Below, piece after piece: positions 1 through 13,342 of a stretch of DNA of 64,000 nt. The stretch's first letter is position 1, and the number at the start of each line of letters is the position of its first letter. The stretch spans positions 54,597,787-54,661,786 of the forward strand of contig JAVIAB010000073.1 of assembly GCA_032433765.1 (NCBI GenBank), given 5' to 3'. The position numbers were made by a program, and so were the translations under genes. Below the pieces are notes generated by a model. The model worked only from the letters and a program-made list of their open reading frames with translations. It made no database searches and was not told the origin of the DNA. This stretch comes from Megaustenia siamemsis. Its lineage: Eukaryota > Mollusca > Gastropoda > Stylommatophora > Ariophantidae.

Positions 1-93
1 TAAATACATTTTCTAGTTTCTTTCCCTGCAGGTATCTATTGTTTCCTACTGATAAAATGTTCCAAATTTTATTTTTTAAAATGTTATCCTTAC

Positions 94-175
94 CGCAATC
101 TCCAACATTGTGGCATCTTAGAGATGTGCAAAGTGACATTTCTGAGGTAATACAATAAGTGCCATCAGGGCATTT
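94..175 (-). CDS. Gene 1 exon 6 (six-Cys module, copy 2)
   Basis: This 82-nt exon, phase 0 to 1, has acceptor CTATTCAG and donor GTAAGG. It carries Cys 175, 181, 189, 194 and 200, with Cys170 supplied by exon 5. It starts CPDGTYC, parallel to CPTNTTC in exon 3. Because exon 4 has the entry phase that exon 6 leaves, another lustrin-like exon is expected just beyond the left edge. Confidence 0.78.
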
Positions 176-3100
176 CTGAATAGATATGGAACAAAAGATT
201 TTCAATGTATTTGTAAAAATCTCATATAAATTATTTTTTGAAGTATTGTAAGTTGTATCATCAGTAATAGTGCTCATGAATGCAATGCGTATAACAAACG
301 TGCCCATAAGCTTAACTTTAAAAGTGAAACGCAATTACAGATATAAATATTTATATTGGATTTAAAACTGACATATTTTCTGAAGCGGTATCAACCAATC
401 TCATACAATAAAAAAAATCATGACATGCAAGACCTCTGGTGGATTTTCATTTATCACGAGAATAATCAAGAGAAAATCAAGAGACCAATTTAAATCAGTT
501 GATTGATTGTCTACCCTGTTCTTACAAGGTCACTCCTTTAAAGTTAAAATTTCCAGCTACCGCAAAATGTTTCAAGATAATAGCCTCCACTATTTATTTA
601 CTGTCCTCAAATAACCCAACATATAAAGATTGGTGTCTTTGTTAATGATAAATGAGATTTCTGCGGTAGGTTTGACAAATCACACAAATTATAGCATTAT
701 CTTTAGCACAGGTATAAAGAACAGAGGTGAATGACAGGTACTTTAGAGAAGGTGCAGGGAACATCCAGAAAATGTTAATCTTAATGGTACATGTGGAGGC
801 GAAGGCGCGCCTCACAGCACCAGAGCTGGAAGTTGTCAGCGAACCACAGCTGATGGCTTGCGCCAGTATCGGTGAACCAGACCCTGCTCCACCTCTCCGT
901 GGTGTTTCTAGTAACAGACTAACCTGTCTAGTCTGGCCAAGCGAGTAGGGATCGAAGAGGGAAGACAACCCGGTACTCGGGTAAAATGTCGTGATGAAGT
1001 CGGATGTTTTGGGCCGAAAGGCGCAAATATCACAGTTATACTACAAACCACAACACAACGCAGACACACCCACTTATCGTCCTTTTAAGGGCGGATGACG
1101 AAGAGGAATTCTATAGTCTACGAATACTCTAGAATACGTTAGTCATCGGGCGAACGCAAGCAAGCAAGCAACTGATACATGTAACTTATCTTTATTACAA
1201 GTTCGCATTAATAACACTTCGTAATTTAATAATAATTGAATCACATAATATAAATACGACAACATAAGTTTTCAATTGTTTATAAAACATTTATCTTGGG
1301 ACCGTTAATGTCATAAGGCCAATTTATCAGAATGTGTTCAGGCTTTAAAAAAACATCCCTGTGGGTGTGTGTGTGTCGGCACGTGCGCATGTGTTTGCAT
1401 GTTCGTGTGTGTGTGTGTGTTGATAGAAATATTTTTAATAAAATGCAATGAATGAATAGTGAAAATAAAAGATATACTTAAAAGCAAATTGACAAATAGA
1501 TTTTGAAATATTTATAACCAATATAAACATATGATGTTAAAATTAAAATTAAAATGTATCTTTATGTAAAAGACCTTTCTGCGTAATTTCTGGTAAATGG
1601 AAACCAAGAGTTAGAAACTTTGCCTCTTTTAAACTTATCAATAAATCCATAAAATATTTACATTTTTTGTCATTGGCTGTAGTTGCTGCATTAATATAAA
1701 ATTTAAAAATATTGAAGATTATGTGCACATGATTAACAAATAATGGAAATGATAAGTGTTGCTATATTGCCTTCGTGAAGATTACATTCAGTGAGAGTAC
1801 CTTATTGTCGCATGGGCTAACAGTCACAGGAGGCAGGCATTCTCGCCGGCAACCCACTGGACAACATTTATAATCAAACCCGCAGTCTCCGTCATTCAAG
1901 CAATGTTCACTGCAGTAATTTAAATCATTATCTGTGTAAGACGGGCACTGTCCTGGACGTATTGTGTTGGCTGTGTAAAGTACAAGATTGTCATTAGTTG
2001 TGTTTTATTATCAGCATTGTTTATAAATAATGATAAAGAGAGAATGTGTGAAATGATGTAACAATATGTTAAATGTTTTGAAATAAAATACAAAATTCAA
2101 ATTACAACATAATGAAGCAAGCAAATGGGTCCTGCAAGGGAGTTTGGTTGACATCTGCAATACTTTTTTATAAAAAAAAAATTACTGAAAATCGATTCCC
2201 ATAAAATGGAAAAAAATTATGATAAACTAGACCTCCAAAGCTCTACTGTATTTTACATTAGTATTACTGTTTTAAATATTGATAACATGAGAATGTAAAC
2301 TATATAATTTATCCTTGATTGCAAACATGAAAATATGTTTTACCAAATGAGTTACGATCAGAATGAGTTGGTAAACTCAGTTCTAAGACACAATTTGTAT
2401 TTGGAGTCAGGGTGATGTTCTAGCATCATCAAGCACTATACATTAAAACAAAATTAATATAATTTTCAGGAGGATGTGAACTTCCGGTCAAAAATGGTGG
2501 ATAGGTGGCAGGAACCATTAAAGGTCATGTCTGAAAAGTGTTCCTTGTTGCAGTTTCCTCTTATTCCAAGTCCGGTTTGTTGTAGGAACTACTCAGTTAA
2601 GTGCTCTGTGCACACCGTGAGCTGTGCGTTTCATCTGTTTTGATCATGTTTCTATATTTCGATTGTTTACAATGAATGATGATATCGTATGATGGAGAAC
2701 AGATGACTATGTTTACTTTCTGTGCGGTTTCGCCTTTTTTTGGCGTGTGTTGAGACTGCTATGATGGGAACTTCCGCTACCTTTCTTTGTTTGAAGAAGA
2801 GATACTAATTCAGATGATTCCACTGGCATGGGCGGTTGAGCAATTATGGATTTTAATTCGTTTGCAGTTATACCGGGGTCTTCCATAACCATAAATAAAA
2901 AATCTCTAAATATGTTTTTTGAGACATTGAATTATACACAAGAGAACTCATGATCACCATTTCATATAGGCAAAATGTCATGCGATATCATTAAAACTAA
3001 TTTACTGTGATCATAGTGATGATAAGAATTATTCAATTTAAAAAGCAACTTATGCATATGTGGACAATACGAAATTATTCTTTTCACCTATTCACTTTAA

Positions 3101-6100
3101 CAGGTATCCATACTTCTTGTGTTATTCTTATGCCAAATTGAAGATTAATCACTGGCTTGTAGTGACATACAATATATGTTTATATAGCCTGTTTAATTTT
3201 GTTTAGTTAGATCCTCTTAGGCCAAAGACAGTCCATGGGGCAGAATTTAAAACTCTCAGCGTCTGGCAATTTCCCCTATTTCAGTGTCATCGGACTTTAT
3301 ACGGTGTGTTGTGCCTAAAATCTCAATTCTGGACCACCTTCTCAATGTCAACAAGGGAATCAATGCCTGATATCATTGCCTCTCATAGCAGTGATTTCTT
3401 CGTGTTTGTTTAGGACAGCAACTTTTTCAGCCTGCTGTTTTCTATTAGAGTGCTTGTTTTGTACTTTAATTGTTAGTTCTTCTCACCACATACCAACCTC
3501 CCTTTCTTTATTGTACATACGATGATTGCTTGCATGACCAGTTCTCCTACAAATTCATTAGTCTTGAATTCATTGCATTGTATACAAAGTATATTCCTGA
3601 GACATTCGTTTTAAATGAATCTAATCTATTTTCTAAGCGAGATATGTTGGATCTTATCAAACGAGTCTATGCCTGTCAATTTTGCTTCTCTTATCAGTAT
3701 TCTTTTCAGTTTCTCTAGGTTTTCCACTTTTTAAAATTCTCTTGTTGTCTTTTTTCAACACATGTCCGACGTATACCCATCTTCTTGTCCTAACTGTTGA
3801 TGAGACTGTTGTTTATATGGCTATTTCTCTTATATCTTATTAGTCTTAAATTCATTCCATTGTTCACAGAATTTTCTTCTTAGGCATTTGTTTTCGAAAG
3901 CTTTTAGTTTTTTTTTTCCTTAATCTCTCACGTTTTCCAACTTTCATATTCATAGCCATAGATAAGGGTTGATAAAATAGTTGCATTTTTAAGGTTCAGT
4001 TTTCCTGTCCTGCTTAGAATTTGTTATTTCCTTATTCTGTCAAAGTTTTTAAAATTTGCTCCCGCTTTTGATATCATGTTTCTGATCACTGTTTTCAACT
4101 TTTGTATTAGCAACTTACCAAAAAAATGCCTCTGAATTTTCAAAGTGCGAAAAGCACTGAAGTTGAAATTAAATACAAAAGCTTGCAGTAATAAGTATCC
4201 TTCCAAAAGAGTATCATGTTACTTACAAGGATCAGATCTACAGCATGTTGCGTATGTATCCATGAGATCTGCATTACAATACGTTGAATTTGGACATGGC
4301 ATATTGTGACCACAGTAAGTATCACCCCATGCACCATCGCGCATAATTAGAATTGGTTCTCCTATCTGGCATATTCCAGTGTGACTCCATTGTGGTGGAT
4401 TTTCTGTGACAAATATGATAAAAAAAAGTACAGTCCATGAGTAAAGCGAAATAAATGGTTATTTATATTTCATTGATATAATTTATCATAGCAATGAACT
4501 ATGCAGAAATAAGTGTAGGATATAATATAGCTCATTTTATATGTTCCCAACTGCTGCTATGAGTGACGAGTGGTTTATACAAGGTTAATGAGTTTACTTT
4601 ACAGTAATGAGAAAAGTGGGTTCATGTCTCCCAGTCTCCTGTTTATCCAGGATATTTCCTGTCTCCTCTTTATCCAGGATATTCTGACGCTCTCGCTGTT
4701 TAAGATATAAAGGTCATCAAGGTCGAGATAAAAAAAAAAGGCTGAGAATTGGAAAGTGACACTGACTGACACTAACTTGTCACGTGATCAAACTTTAACT
4801 AGTTGTATAGTGACATGTCATTATTGCGCATACATTTTGACTTTTGACGACACGTGGGAGGTTTAGTATTTTTGTTTAAATTGTATCATATACAATTGTG
4901 GTATTCTTTCTTGGCGAAATAAGAGACACCTCCGTCGTTTAATCTGGTTGGGTGTGGTCTCTTATTCTCGAATGTATAGCATTAGCAAAAGTCATGTGTG
5001 ATCTTGTTGATATTTATTTCTGCATTTGATGGTTTCGTCGACCTTTTCTTAAGCTGCCTCCACATCAAAGGTTGGCTGTTATGAATAGCTATTTCGCTCC
5101 GCTTCTTGCCTTGATGATGATGATGATGATGCGTTCGCCCGATGATTTGAGGTATTCTAACGGATACGAACCGTAGACTTCTTCCTCGTCATCCGCCCTT
5201 AAAAGGACGTTAAGTGGACGTAGTTACGTTGTGTTGAAGTTTGCAGTGTAACACTGTGATATCTGCGCCTTTCGGCCCAACACATCCGATTTCAGCCGAC
5301 GTTTTTTTGTGTACCGGGTTCGTCTTCCCACTTCGATCCCTGCTCGCTTGGCCAGACTAGACAGGTTAGTCTGTTTCTAGAGGCACCACGAAGAGGTGTA
5401 GCAGGGTCTGGATGGTTCTGGTTCAGCGATCCTGGCGCAAGCCATCAGTTGTGAGTCACTGACAACTTCCAGCTCTGGTGCTGGGGGGGGGGGGGGGGGG
5501 CGCGCCTTCGCCTTCTTGCCTTGACGGTGCACGTTGTTAAAGGTTCTGCTGTCCATCTCTTGATGTTGTCTGTCCACATTTACCTTTGTCTGCTAGTCTT
5601 CCTCTTTTATCTAGCATTTTCCATCCTAAGATGAATTTCAGTAGGTCTCTTTATATGGCAGTAAAATACGAGACCAAGACTAACATGGACGAGTAACATC
5701 AAAAGATGGACAAATCAGCCTATGACAACCTGCACCATCAAAGCATGGGACAGAGCGGAATGACACTCCATGGTAGCCAAACTTCGTTGTGGAGATGGCA
5801 CCCGATGATGATGAAAATACGAGCCTTGTTGGTTTAGATGTGAGACACTGTCAGCAGGCCAAGGGTTCTAATTCTGTCACCCATGGCCATTTTTCTCCTC
5901 GAATCTGTGCCTCCTCCTCCCCTCCCGCCCCCGGCAGTTTGCCCTCTCCTGGATTGTGAGATCCATGTCGAGTCCTATCGAATAAGATAAAAAATGTTAA
6001 CTTTTTTTTTCCGAACCAATGCATATTTTTCTTGGTTCTTATTCTCTCTTCAACTTTTAAACAGTTTTTTCTTTTCTTTAATTGCATCTCTGATTGCTTC

Positions 6101-9100
6101 GTTCCACCACAGGGTGTTCTTTTCCCCTTCTTTTGTCCTTCGCTTCGTTCCACATATTGTTTTTGAGATGTTGATTACTGTTTTCTTTAACAGTTTCCAC
6201 ACATCTTCTACTGTACTTAGATCGTTAGGAGGTTTCTTTAATTCCACTGTTAGTTTTTCTTCTAGGGTTTTCTTTGATTCTTGATCTTTTAATTGTTTTA
6301 TTTTTCTTCTTTGTTCTTTTTGCTTCTTTTATTTGTTTGCGTATCTTCTCTTTATTTTTGGCTGTCTGACTGTAGTCATAATCATTTTAATGTCGTCTAT
6401 AATATTAGGGATAGCTCTGCTGTCGGTTACTATTTTCTTGTTCTGTTTTATTGTTACTATAAAATCTATATGGCTTCTGCATGTTGTGTCATCCCACTTG
6501 TGCCATGTGTATAATTGAGACTCTTTGTATTTGAAGAATGTGTTGGTGATAGTCAAATCATGTTCTTCCTCTTCTTTCCTTCCTCATTTGCCTTTCAGCG
6601 TCGAGGGGAGATATAATTTGCGGTCTTTTGCTCTTCTGTTCGCCTCTGCTGCTGTTATGTTTCCTAGTGCTTCTAATATTCCATCGACCCATCTTTTTCG
6701 TGGTCGACCCTTGGGTCTAGTGTTCTCACAACGTTTGTTGAAGGCTCGTTGTGTTGTGTTTTGTTCTTTCTGCCTTGTCACGTGGCCAAACCATTTTATC
6801 TGTTGTCTCCTTATATATTCTATGGCCGGGGTTATTCCTAGCTTTTTTCTCAGTTCTTCATTTCTGATCTTATCTCTCAGATGTCTCCTGTCATTTGTCT
6901 AACACATTTCATCTTTGTAGAGGTTATTTATCTTATTGTTCTTGTATCTAGGGTCCAGGTTTGGCATTCGTTGTGATGAAGATTGCAATATATAGTGCTC
7001 GTTTTGCCTCCAGAGTTATTTCCTTGTTGGACAATAGTGGTGATAACTGTCCAATGATTTGACAAGCTTTGTTGCATCTTGATTCTATCTCTGCTGTTTG
7101 AGAATTATCGTTTGTCATTAGACTTCCTAGGTATTTGAATTCCTCTACTTGTTTAAGTTGTCTGCCTTCTATAGTTATGTTGATGTTCTGCTTATTTTTG
7201 GCGATATTCATGACTTCTGTTTTGTTGATGTTGATTTTCATGTTGTATTTTGTGCCTGAGATGTTGAATCTGTTTAAGTGTTCTTGTAGGTCTTCTATTG
7301 TTTCATGTACTAGTGCCTGGTCGTCTGCAAATAAAAGTTCGTTGATCTCCTCTGTCTTTGATGGGTTGGCTAGCTTGCATATATGGTCCATGTATGTAAT
7401 AAACAGTAGGGGGGATAGTACGCACCCCTGTCTTACACCTGATCTAACTTCGAAGTGGTCTGTGTAGCCTGCTGCTGATCTGACCTGCAGCTGCTGTTGA
7501 CGTAAAGACTTTTAATAAGGTTGGTTAGATGTTGGCTTACTCCGTATGTTGTTAGTATTTCCCACAGTTGTTCTCTGTTTACTCTGTCGAATGCTTTTTC
7601 ATGGTCAATGAAGGCTATGTATAAGTTTTGATTGTGTTCTGTCGTTTTTTTCTGCAAGCTGTTTTAATGTAAATAGTGCGTCGGTACATCCTCTGCTTTT
7701 TCGGAACCCCATTTGAGAATCGCTTAACAGTAGTTCTATTAATGGTCTCAGCCTTTTTTCCAAGATTTTGGCGTATAGCTTTCCTACATGGCTGAGAAGA
7801 GATATACCTCTATATTGACTGCAGTCTCTTTTGCTACCTTTCTTTTTCCATATTGGTATGATGATTGCCTGTTTCTAGTCTTCTGGGGCTTGTTGTTGGT
7901 GCCATGCTGCATTAAATATTCTGTGCAGCCATTGCACTCCTGTTTCTCCTGCTGCTGCTATTATTTCTATTGGTATGTTATCTATCCCCGGTGCTTTATT
8001 TCCTTTTAGATTTCCTCTTTCATGATATTGGGTTCAGTATTTGTGAGTTCTAGCGTGGTTTTTGTTGTCTTATTGGTAGTTGGTATGTTTAACAGGTCTT
8101 CAAAATATTCTTTCCATCTCTGTTGCATACATTGGTTATTTGATATTGGCTGTCCGTCTTTGTCATTTATGAGCTCAGTAGGATCATGGTTTTCTTTTCT
8201 CGCTCTTGTAGCTTTTACTGCTATGTAGAAATCTCTTGTGGCTGTCTTGAAGTCCCTGCTCATGTTTTGTCCGAATTCTGTCCAATTCTTTTGCTTACCT
8301 TCTTTGATCAACATTTTAACTCTTTTTCGAACTAAGGCATATTTTTCATATTTTTCTTGGTTCTTGTTCTCCCTCCAATTTTTAAACAGTTTCTTCTTTT
8401 CTTTAATTGCTTCTCTGATTGTTGCGTTCCACTACGGAGTGCTCTTTTTCCCATATCTTGTTCTTAGCTCCGTTCCACAAACTGTTTTAGAGATGTTGGT
8501 TACTGTTTCCTTAAATTGTTTCCACTCTTCTTCTACTGTGCCTACTTCGTTAGGGAGGTTCTTGAATTCCTCTGTTAGTTTTTCTTCTAGGCTTTTCCTT
8601 GTTTCTTGATCTTTTAATTGTTTTATTTGTATTGTCTGTTCTTTTCGCTTCTTTTGTTTGTTTTCGTATATTCTCTTTATTTTTGGTTGTCTTAATGTGA
8701 TCATAACCATCTTGTGATCCGTGTCGTCTGTAATATTTGGGATTGCTCTACTGTCGGTTACTCTTTTCTTGTTCTGTTTTCTTGTTAGTATAAAATCTAT
8801 CTGGCTTCTGCATGTTGTGTCATTACATTTGTACCAGGTGTATACTTGCGACTCTCTGTGCTTGAAGAATGTGTTGGTGATAAATAAATCATTTTGATTG
8901 CATAGTTCCAGCAGTCTGCTTCCATTTTCGTTTATTTCAGCTATTTTATCGCCAAAGGGTCCCAAGATATCACTGTTTTCACTGTTGCGTTTCCCAAGCC
9001 TTCCATTAAAATCTCCCACCACTAACGTGTCGTCGCTGTCGTCAATCTTGTTAATGATTTCATTCAATGTGTCGTAAAATTCTTCGCTGTCTCTTTCATT

Positions 9101-12100
9101 GTTGTTGCATAATTCCAGGAGTCTGCTTCCATTTTCTTTTTTATCCTGTGACATTTTGGCGATATTTCATGTTTCTTATCATCAAAGTGTCCTAGGATAT
9201 CTCTATTCTCGCTGTTGCGTTTCCCAAGCCTTCCATTAAAATATCCTATTACTAACATGTCGTCGCTTTCACCAGTCTTAATAACAATTTCACTTAATTT
9301 GTCATATAATTTGTCGCTGTCTTTTTCATTGTTGTTAAATAGTGCATAAATCTATAGGCAAGTTGTTTTTTTTTTGGTTGCCTTCTTGTAGTCTGGTTGT
9401 GATTATTCTTTCTGAGTAGTACCTTATTTCTAGAATATTCTTTGCGTGTTCTGGATCAATGATAAAGCTTACTTCGCGTGTTGCTCTTTCTGTGTTGTCG
9501 ACTCCTGAGAATATTTCTGTGTAGTGTAAGTGTGTTTTCTTTATCTGTTGTCCTTTTACTCTGTTGTCCACTAATCCTAGAATTTTAATTGTCCTCTTTG
9601 TCATTTCTTCTATAAGTTCAATTTCTTTGTTTTTTATTCCGCATATATTGATGTTTGCTACTTTATATATGTGGTCTAACTCCATTTTTCTGTGATTTCT
9701 GTGAGCATAAAACGTTTATAACTAACCGACCTGATGAGTCAGTCGTAAGTTAAGGGCTTAACTTAAAAACCACCACTTTTGGGGGTAGCCCGGGGATGTT
9801 TCCCCGCGTGCATGATCGCTAGGTGTCACATGCCTTCTTTTACCGTCTAATTAAACATTTTTAGATTGTTACATTTTAAAAGTACTTATCTGATCTTGTC
9901 CTCCTGTTTGAATAGCACACTATATACAATTTTGATCCTAAATATCAATTAGAAACACGTTTTCGGTCACTTTTAACACATAATCCACACTCCGAAATGA
10001 AAACAAATCACCATCTTGAACAACCGAAAATCGCAAATCTATTTCAGCACTCATGTTTGAAATCACCAAAGGTATCAAATGTCAAGGAAAAATATGTGTT
10101 CTCATACAACCACCTGAACTTCTATAGTAACATTCACTCCATTCTCTAGTCTCCAGACTTGTCTTGCGTCTCCAGACTTAATGTCACTCTAACAGGCCAG
10201 GAAGGTCTCACATCACTAATATTTTTTGGCATGAAGTCGACAATTGAAGATTACATGTTATATTTTAATTATTTGGAATTAAGCATTAACTCGATATTCA
10301 TATTTTGCCTTCAGTTCTGGGTGGCAGAAAATGAACAGTTTAAAAACAAACTATATTCCATCAGAAAAGAACTTACAAAGCATGTTTTTTTGTTGTTGAA
10401 AAGGCTGGAAGCCACATCTTCTTATACCTTTCAACTCCCTGTGGATCGTAGGTCTTCAACAAAAACCTTCAAAGTCAATTCTATTTCTTTAAATATTTTA
10501 AAGTTCATTCCATGTCTTCCCCATCATCTTCATCTCTGCTTCCATCTGTCTTCTCCAAGAATATATTGCTCTTCCTCTTTGTCTTTTTTCTTTGGAATTC
10601 CAAAAAAAAGAGTTAGTGTAATACTCTCATTGGCTTCTCCGCAGTGTGTGTCATATCTAGCGCCATCGTCTTCGTTGTATCTCTTTATACACTTGTATTT
10701 GACTGGTACATTTCCATAATTCTATGTTAGTGATTTTGTCCTGCCATTTCCATCCTTTGATTCTGCGCAAGCATCCATTGATAAAGGTCTGTATCTTCAT
10801 GATTTTCATTTTTGTTGTTTTTCCATGTTTCACTGCCATATAATAGGACTGACTTAACATTGGAGTTGGCATTTTTGTATCTAGCCTAATTTCTTTCGAT
10901 TTCCATGTTTTCTAGTGCAACGAATGCTCCTCTTGCGTTTAATATCCTTATTTTGGTATTATTCTCAGTTCCTCCCACTTTGTCTATATTACTGCCCAGA
11001 TATATGTAAGTTTGTACGTCTAGTAGAGGTATTTCTCCTATTTCTATTTGGTTATTATCAACTGCTTTATTCCCATAATTTTGGTTTTTTTCTCTATTTA
11101 TTTTCGGTCCCAATAAATAGAGAGAAGATCAAAATTATGAGAAAGCAAGCAACATGCTACTAGATTAATATACAACCTACCATAGAAACCTGTACAATAC
11201 TTCATAATAACAGAGGTATCATGAAATTGTATATTATTAACAAACAAAATTAAAAATTAATCGTCTCTTACCCATGCACAGAGCTTCAAGAGTACACGAA
11301 TTAGGGGTAGGGCATTCCGTCACAACCCGGCAGGTGGTGTTTGTGGGACAGCGCTAGAATTCAAATAATAGTAATTCTATCAAGATAGTTTGTTTTAATT
11401 ATAAATGTTCTGTGTATATTATTGGCAAGTAGCATGCACATTTTGAGTGTAACCTTCTGGCTATTGCGTTGCAATGACAATTAAATATGTTGAGACTTCC
11501 GGTGCTTGACTGTGCTGGCAACACGATGCAATTTGCGATGGGAGTCAAATTTAAATTATAAATGAATTTCAATATCCGTAATAAAAAAAAAGAAATTCAA
11601 GTGTTCTTGTGTGTGATTTCAAACGGATTTATTTGTATATATAGAACAACAACAAATTAAATTGTTTGGCCACCTGGTCAGAATGAATCCTTGCCAATCA
11701 CCATCAAGGGCGTTCTTCTCGAGAATGCATGGAAAAAAAACCAAGAGGAAGACCCAGAAGAAGATGGATAGATGCAATCATATTTTTTTCTTATAGGCGT
11801 ACTATAAGATATCGATTAATCTCTTGAAATTGAATGCATATTACTACTACTAGTGTCACTACTACTACTTTTACTACCACTGTCACTACTACTACTGTAA
11901 CTATTACTGTCACTACTATTACTACAACTATTACTACAACTATTACCACAACTATTACTACAACTTATTACTACAACTATTACTACAACTGTGACTACTA
12001 CTACCGTCACTACTACTATTATTACCACTATTACTGCTACTATTACCAATAGTAAGACCACTATTACTTCTACAATAATCAATTACAATACAATGTATTA

Positions 12101-13297
12101 TTAAATCAGTAAATGATATGGAACTCAATTCTAAATATAAATTAATTAAAATAATGGGAAACTCCCAATATTTCCGTGAATATTTTCAATGAAAGAGATT
12201 GGCTGATGTCATATGTTACATTTTCTGTTCAATTTTGGACAAGTCTGCAACAGATTTTCAGCTACCACAGCCCGGTGCCTTCTGTACCTACATACATGTT
12301 TCCGTCAATTTTAGAGTCGTAAATAGTATTCGAGTCTGTTGTGTTCTGTCCACAGTTAATATTGGAGGATTCATTACGACTGAACTGTATGTGACAAACA
12401 TGGTTGTTTTTAGATAACATAAATACTCACTTTCTCGTTTGGATTTGAATGTGCCATTTTTTAAACATTTCATATCTAAGACCCATTTTTGACAATAGAA
12501 ACAAGAAAAAGAGTTCTTAAATGTTACGTAGAGCCAGTCTTAACATATGGATGTGAATCATGGACAATATGACAACAGACAAGAAAATCACTGGAGGCTG
12601 TTGCAATGTGGTTTTACAGAACAATGTTGAGAATATCATGGACAGCTAAGAAGAGTAAAGAAAACGTTATGAAAGAGGCCAAAGCAAAAAGAGAGCTAAT
12701 TTCCAACATTAGGAAGAAACGATCATCATATTTTGGCCATGTAATGAATAACGAACAGCTGGAATATATTGTAAAAACTGGGAAAATTGAGGGACGAAGA
12801 GATAGAGGGAAGCATAGAGAAAAGATACCAGACAGCTTAAGAGAATGGCTTGGCAGAAAGTCAACAACAGAAATGATAAATAACTGTCAAGATCAAAATT
12901 TGTGGAGAGACATGATCACCTACGCCAGTAGGTCCGGTACTTGATGATGATGATCTAAGGCCCTACAAATATCCCCTGACTGCTTACCTTTAGTACACAT
13001 AACTGGTCCTCTGAAGTTTGTGCCAAGATTGTACTAACACAAACGGTCAACTGAAGATATGAAATAAAATATATCATTAGCTGGTGCACAATTATAACAT
13101 ATTACTGCAGACCACGACTAATTTATTATTGAAACGGATATTGTAATTGTTGAAATAATCATGTCTGTTTTGTCTTGTCGATTCTTTAGTTCCCTTGGAA
13201 ATGTCATGATCTTTCTCAGGTATATTTTTAGTGTCTATATTTGACATTGTTCGAAACTTGTACCTGTACAATCTTTGATATCCATTAAAAAAATGAT

Positions 13298-13342
<45 letters not shown>

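Noticed and set aside
1801..1954. Shorter exon 5 starting after the AG at 1955-1956.
   Set aside because: Joining it to exon 4 creates a TGA at the junction; the acceptor at 1971-1972 keeps the frame and supplies the usual PGxCP start of the WAP domain.
5994..8609. Plus-strand Phe/Leu/Ser-rich frames of 60-125 codons.
   Set aside because: They are antisense shadows of LINE B on the minus strand; the same applies at 15096-15889, 18860-19996 and 62258-63775.
9731..9755. Hammerhead-like CTGATGAG on the plus strand.
   Set aside because: The required GAAA segment and closing stems are absent (GTCGTAAG follows), so no hammerhead core forms.
11816..12082. Val/Ile- and Ser-rich 88-codon frame and Thr-rich 72-codon frame.
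   Set aside because: Both are translations of a trinucleotide microsatellite.
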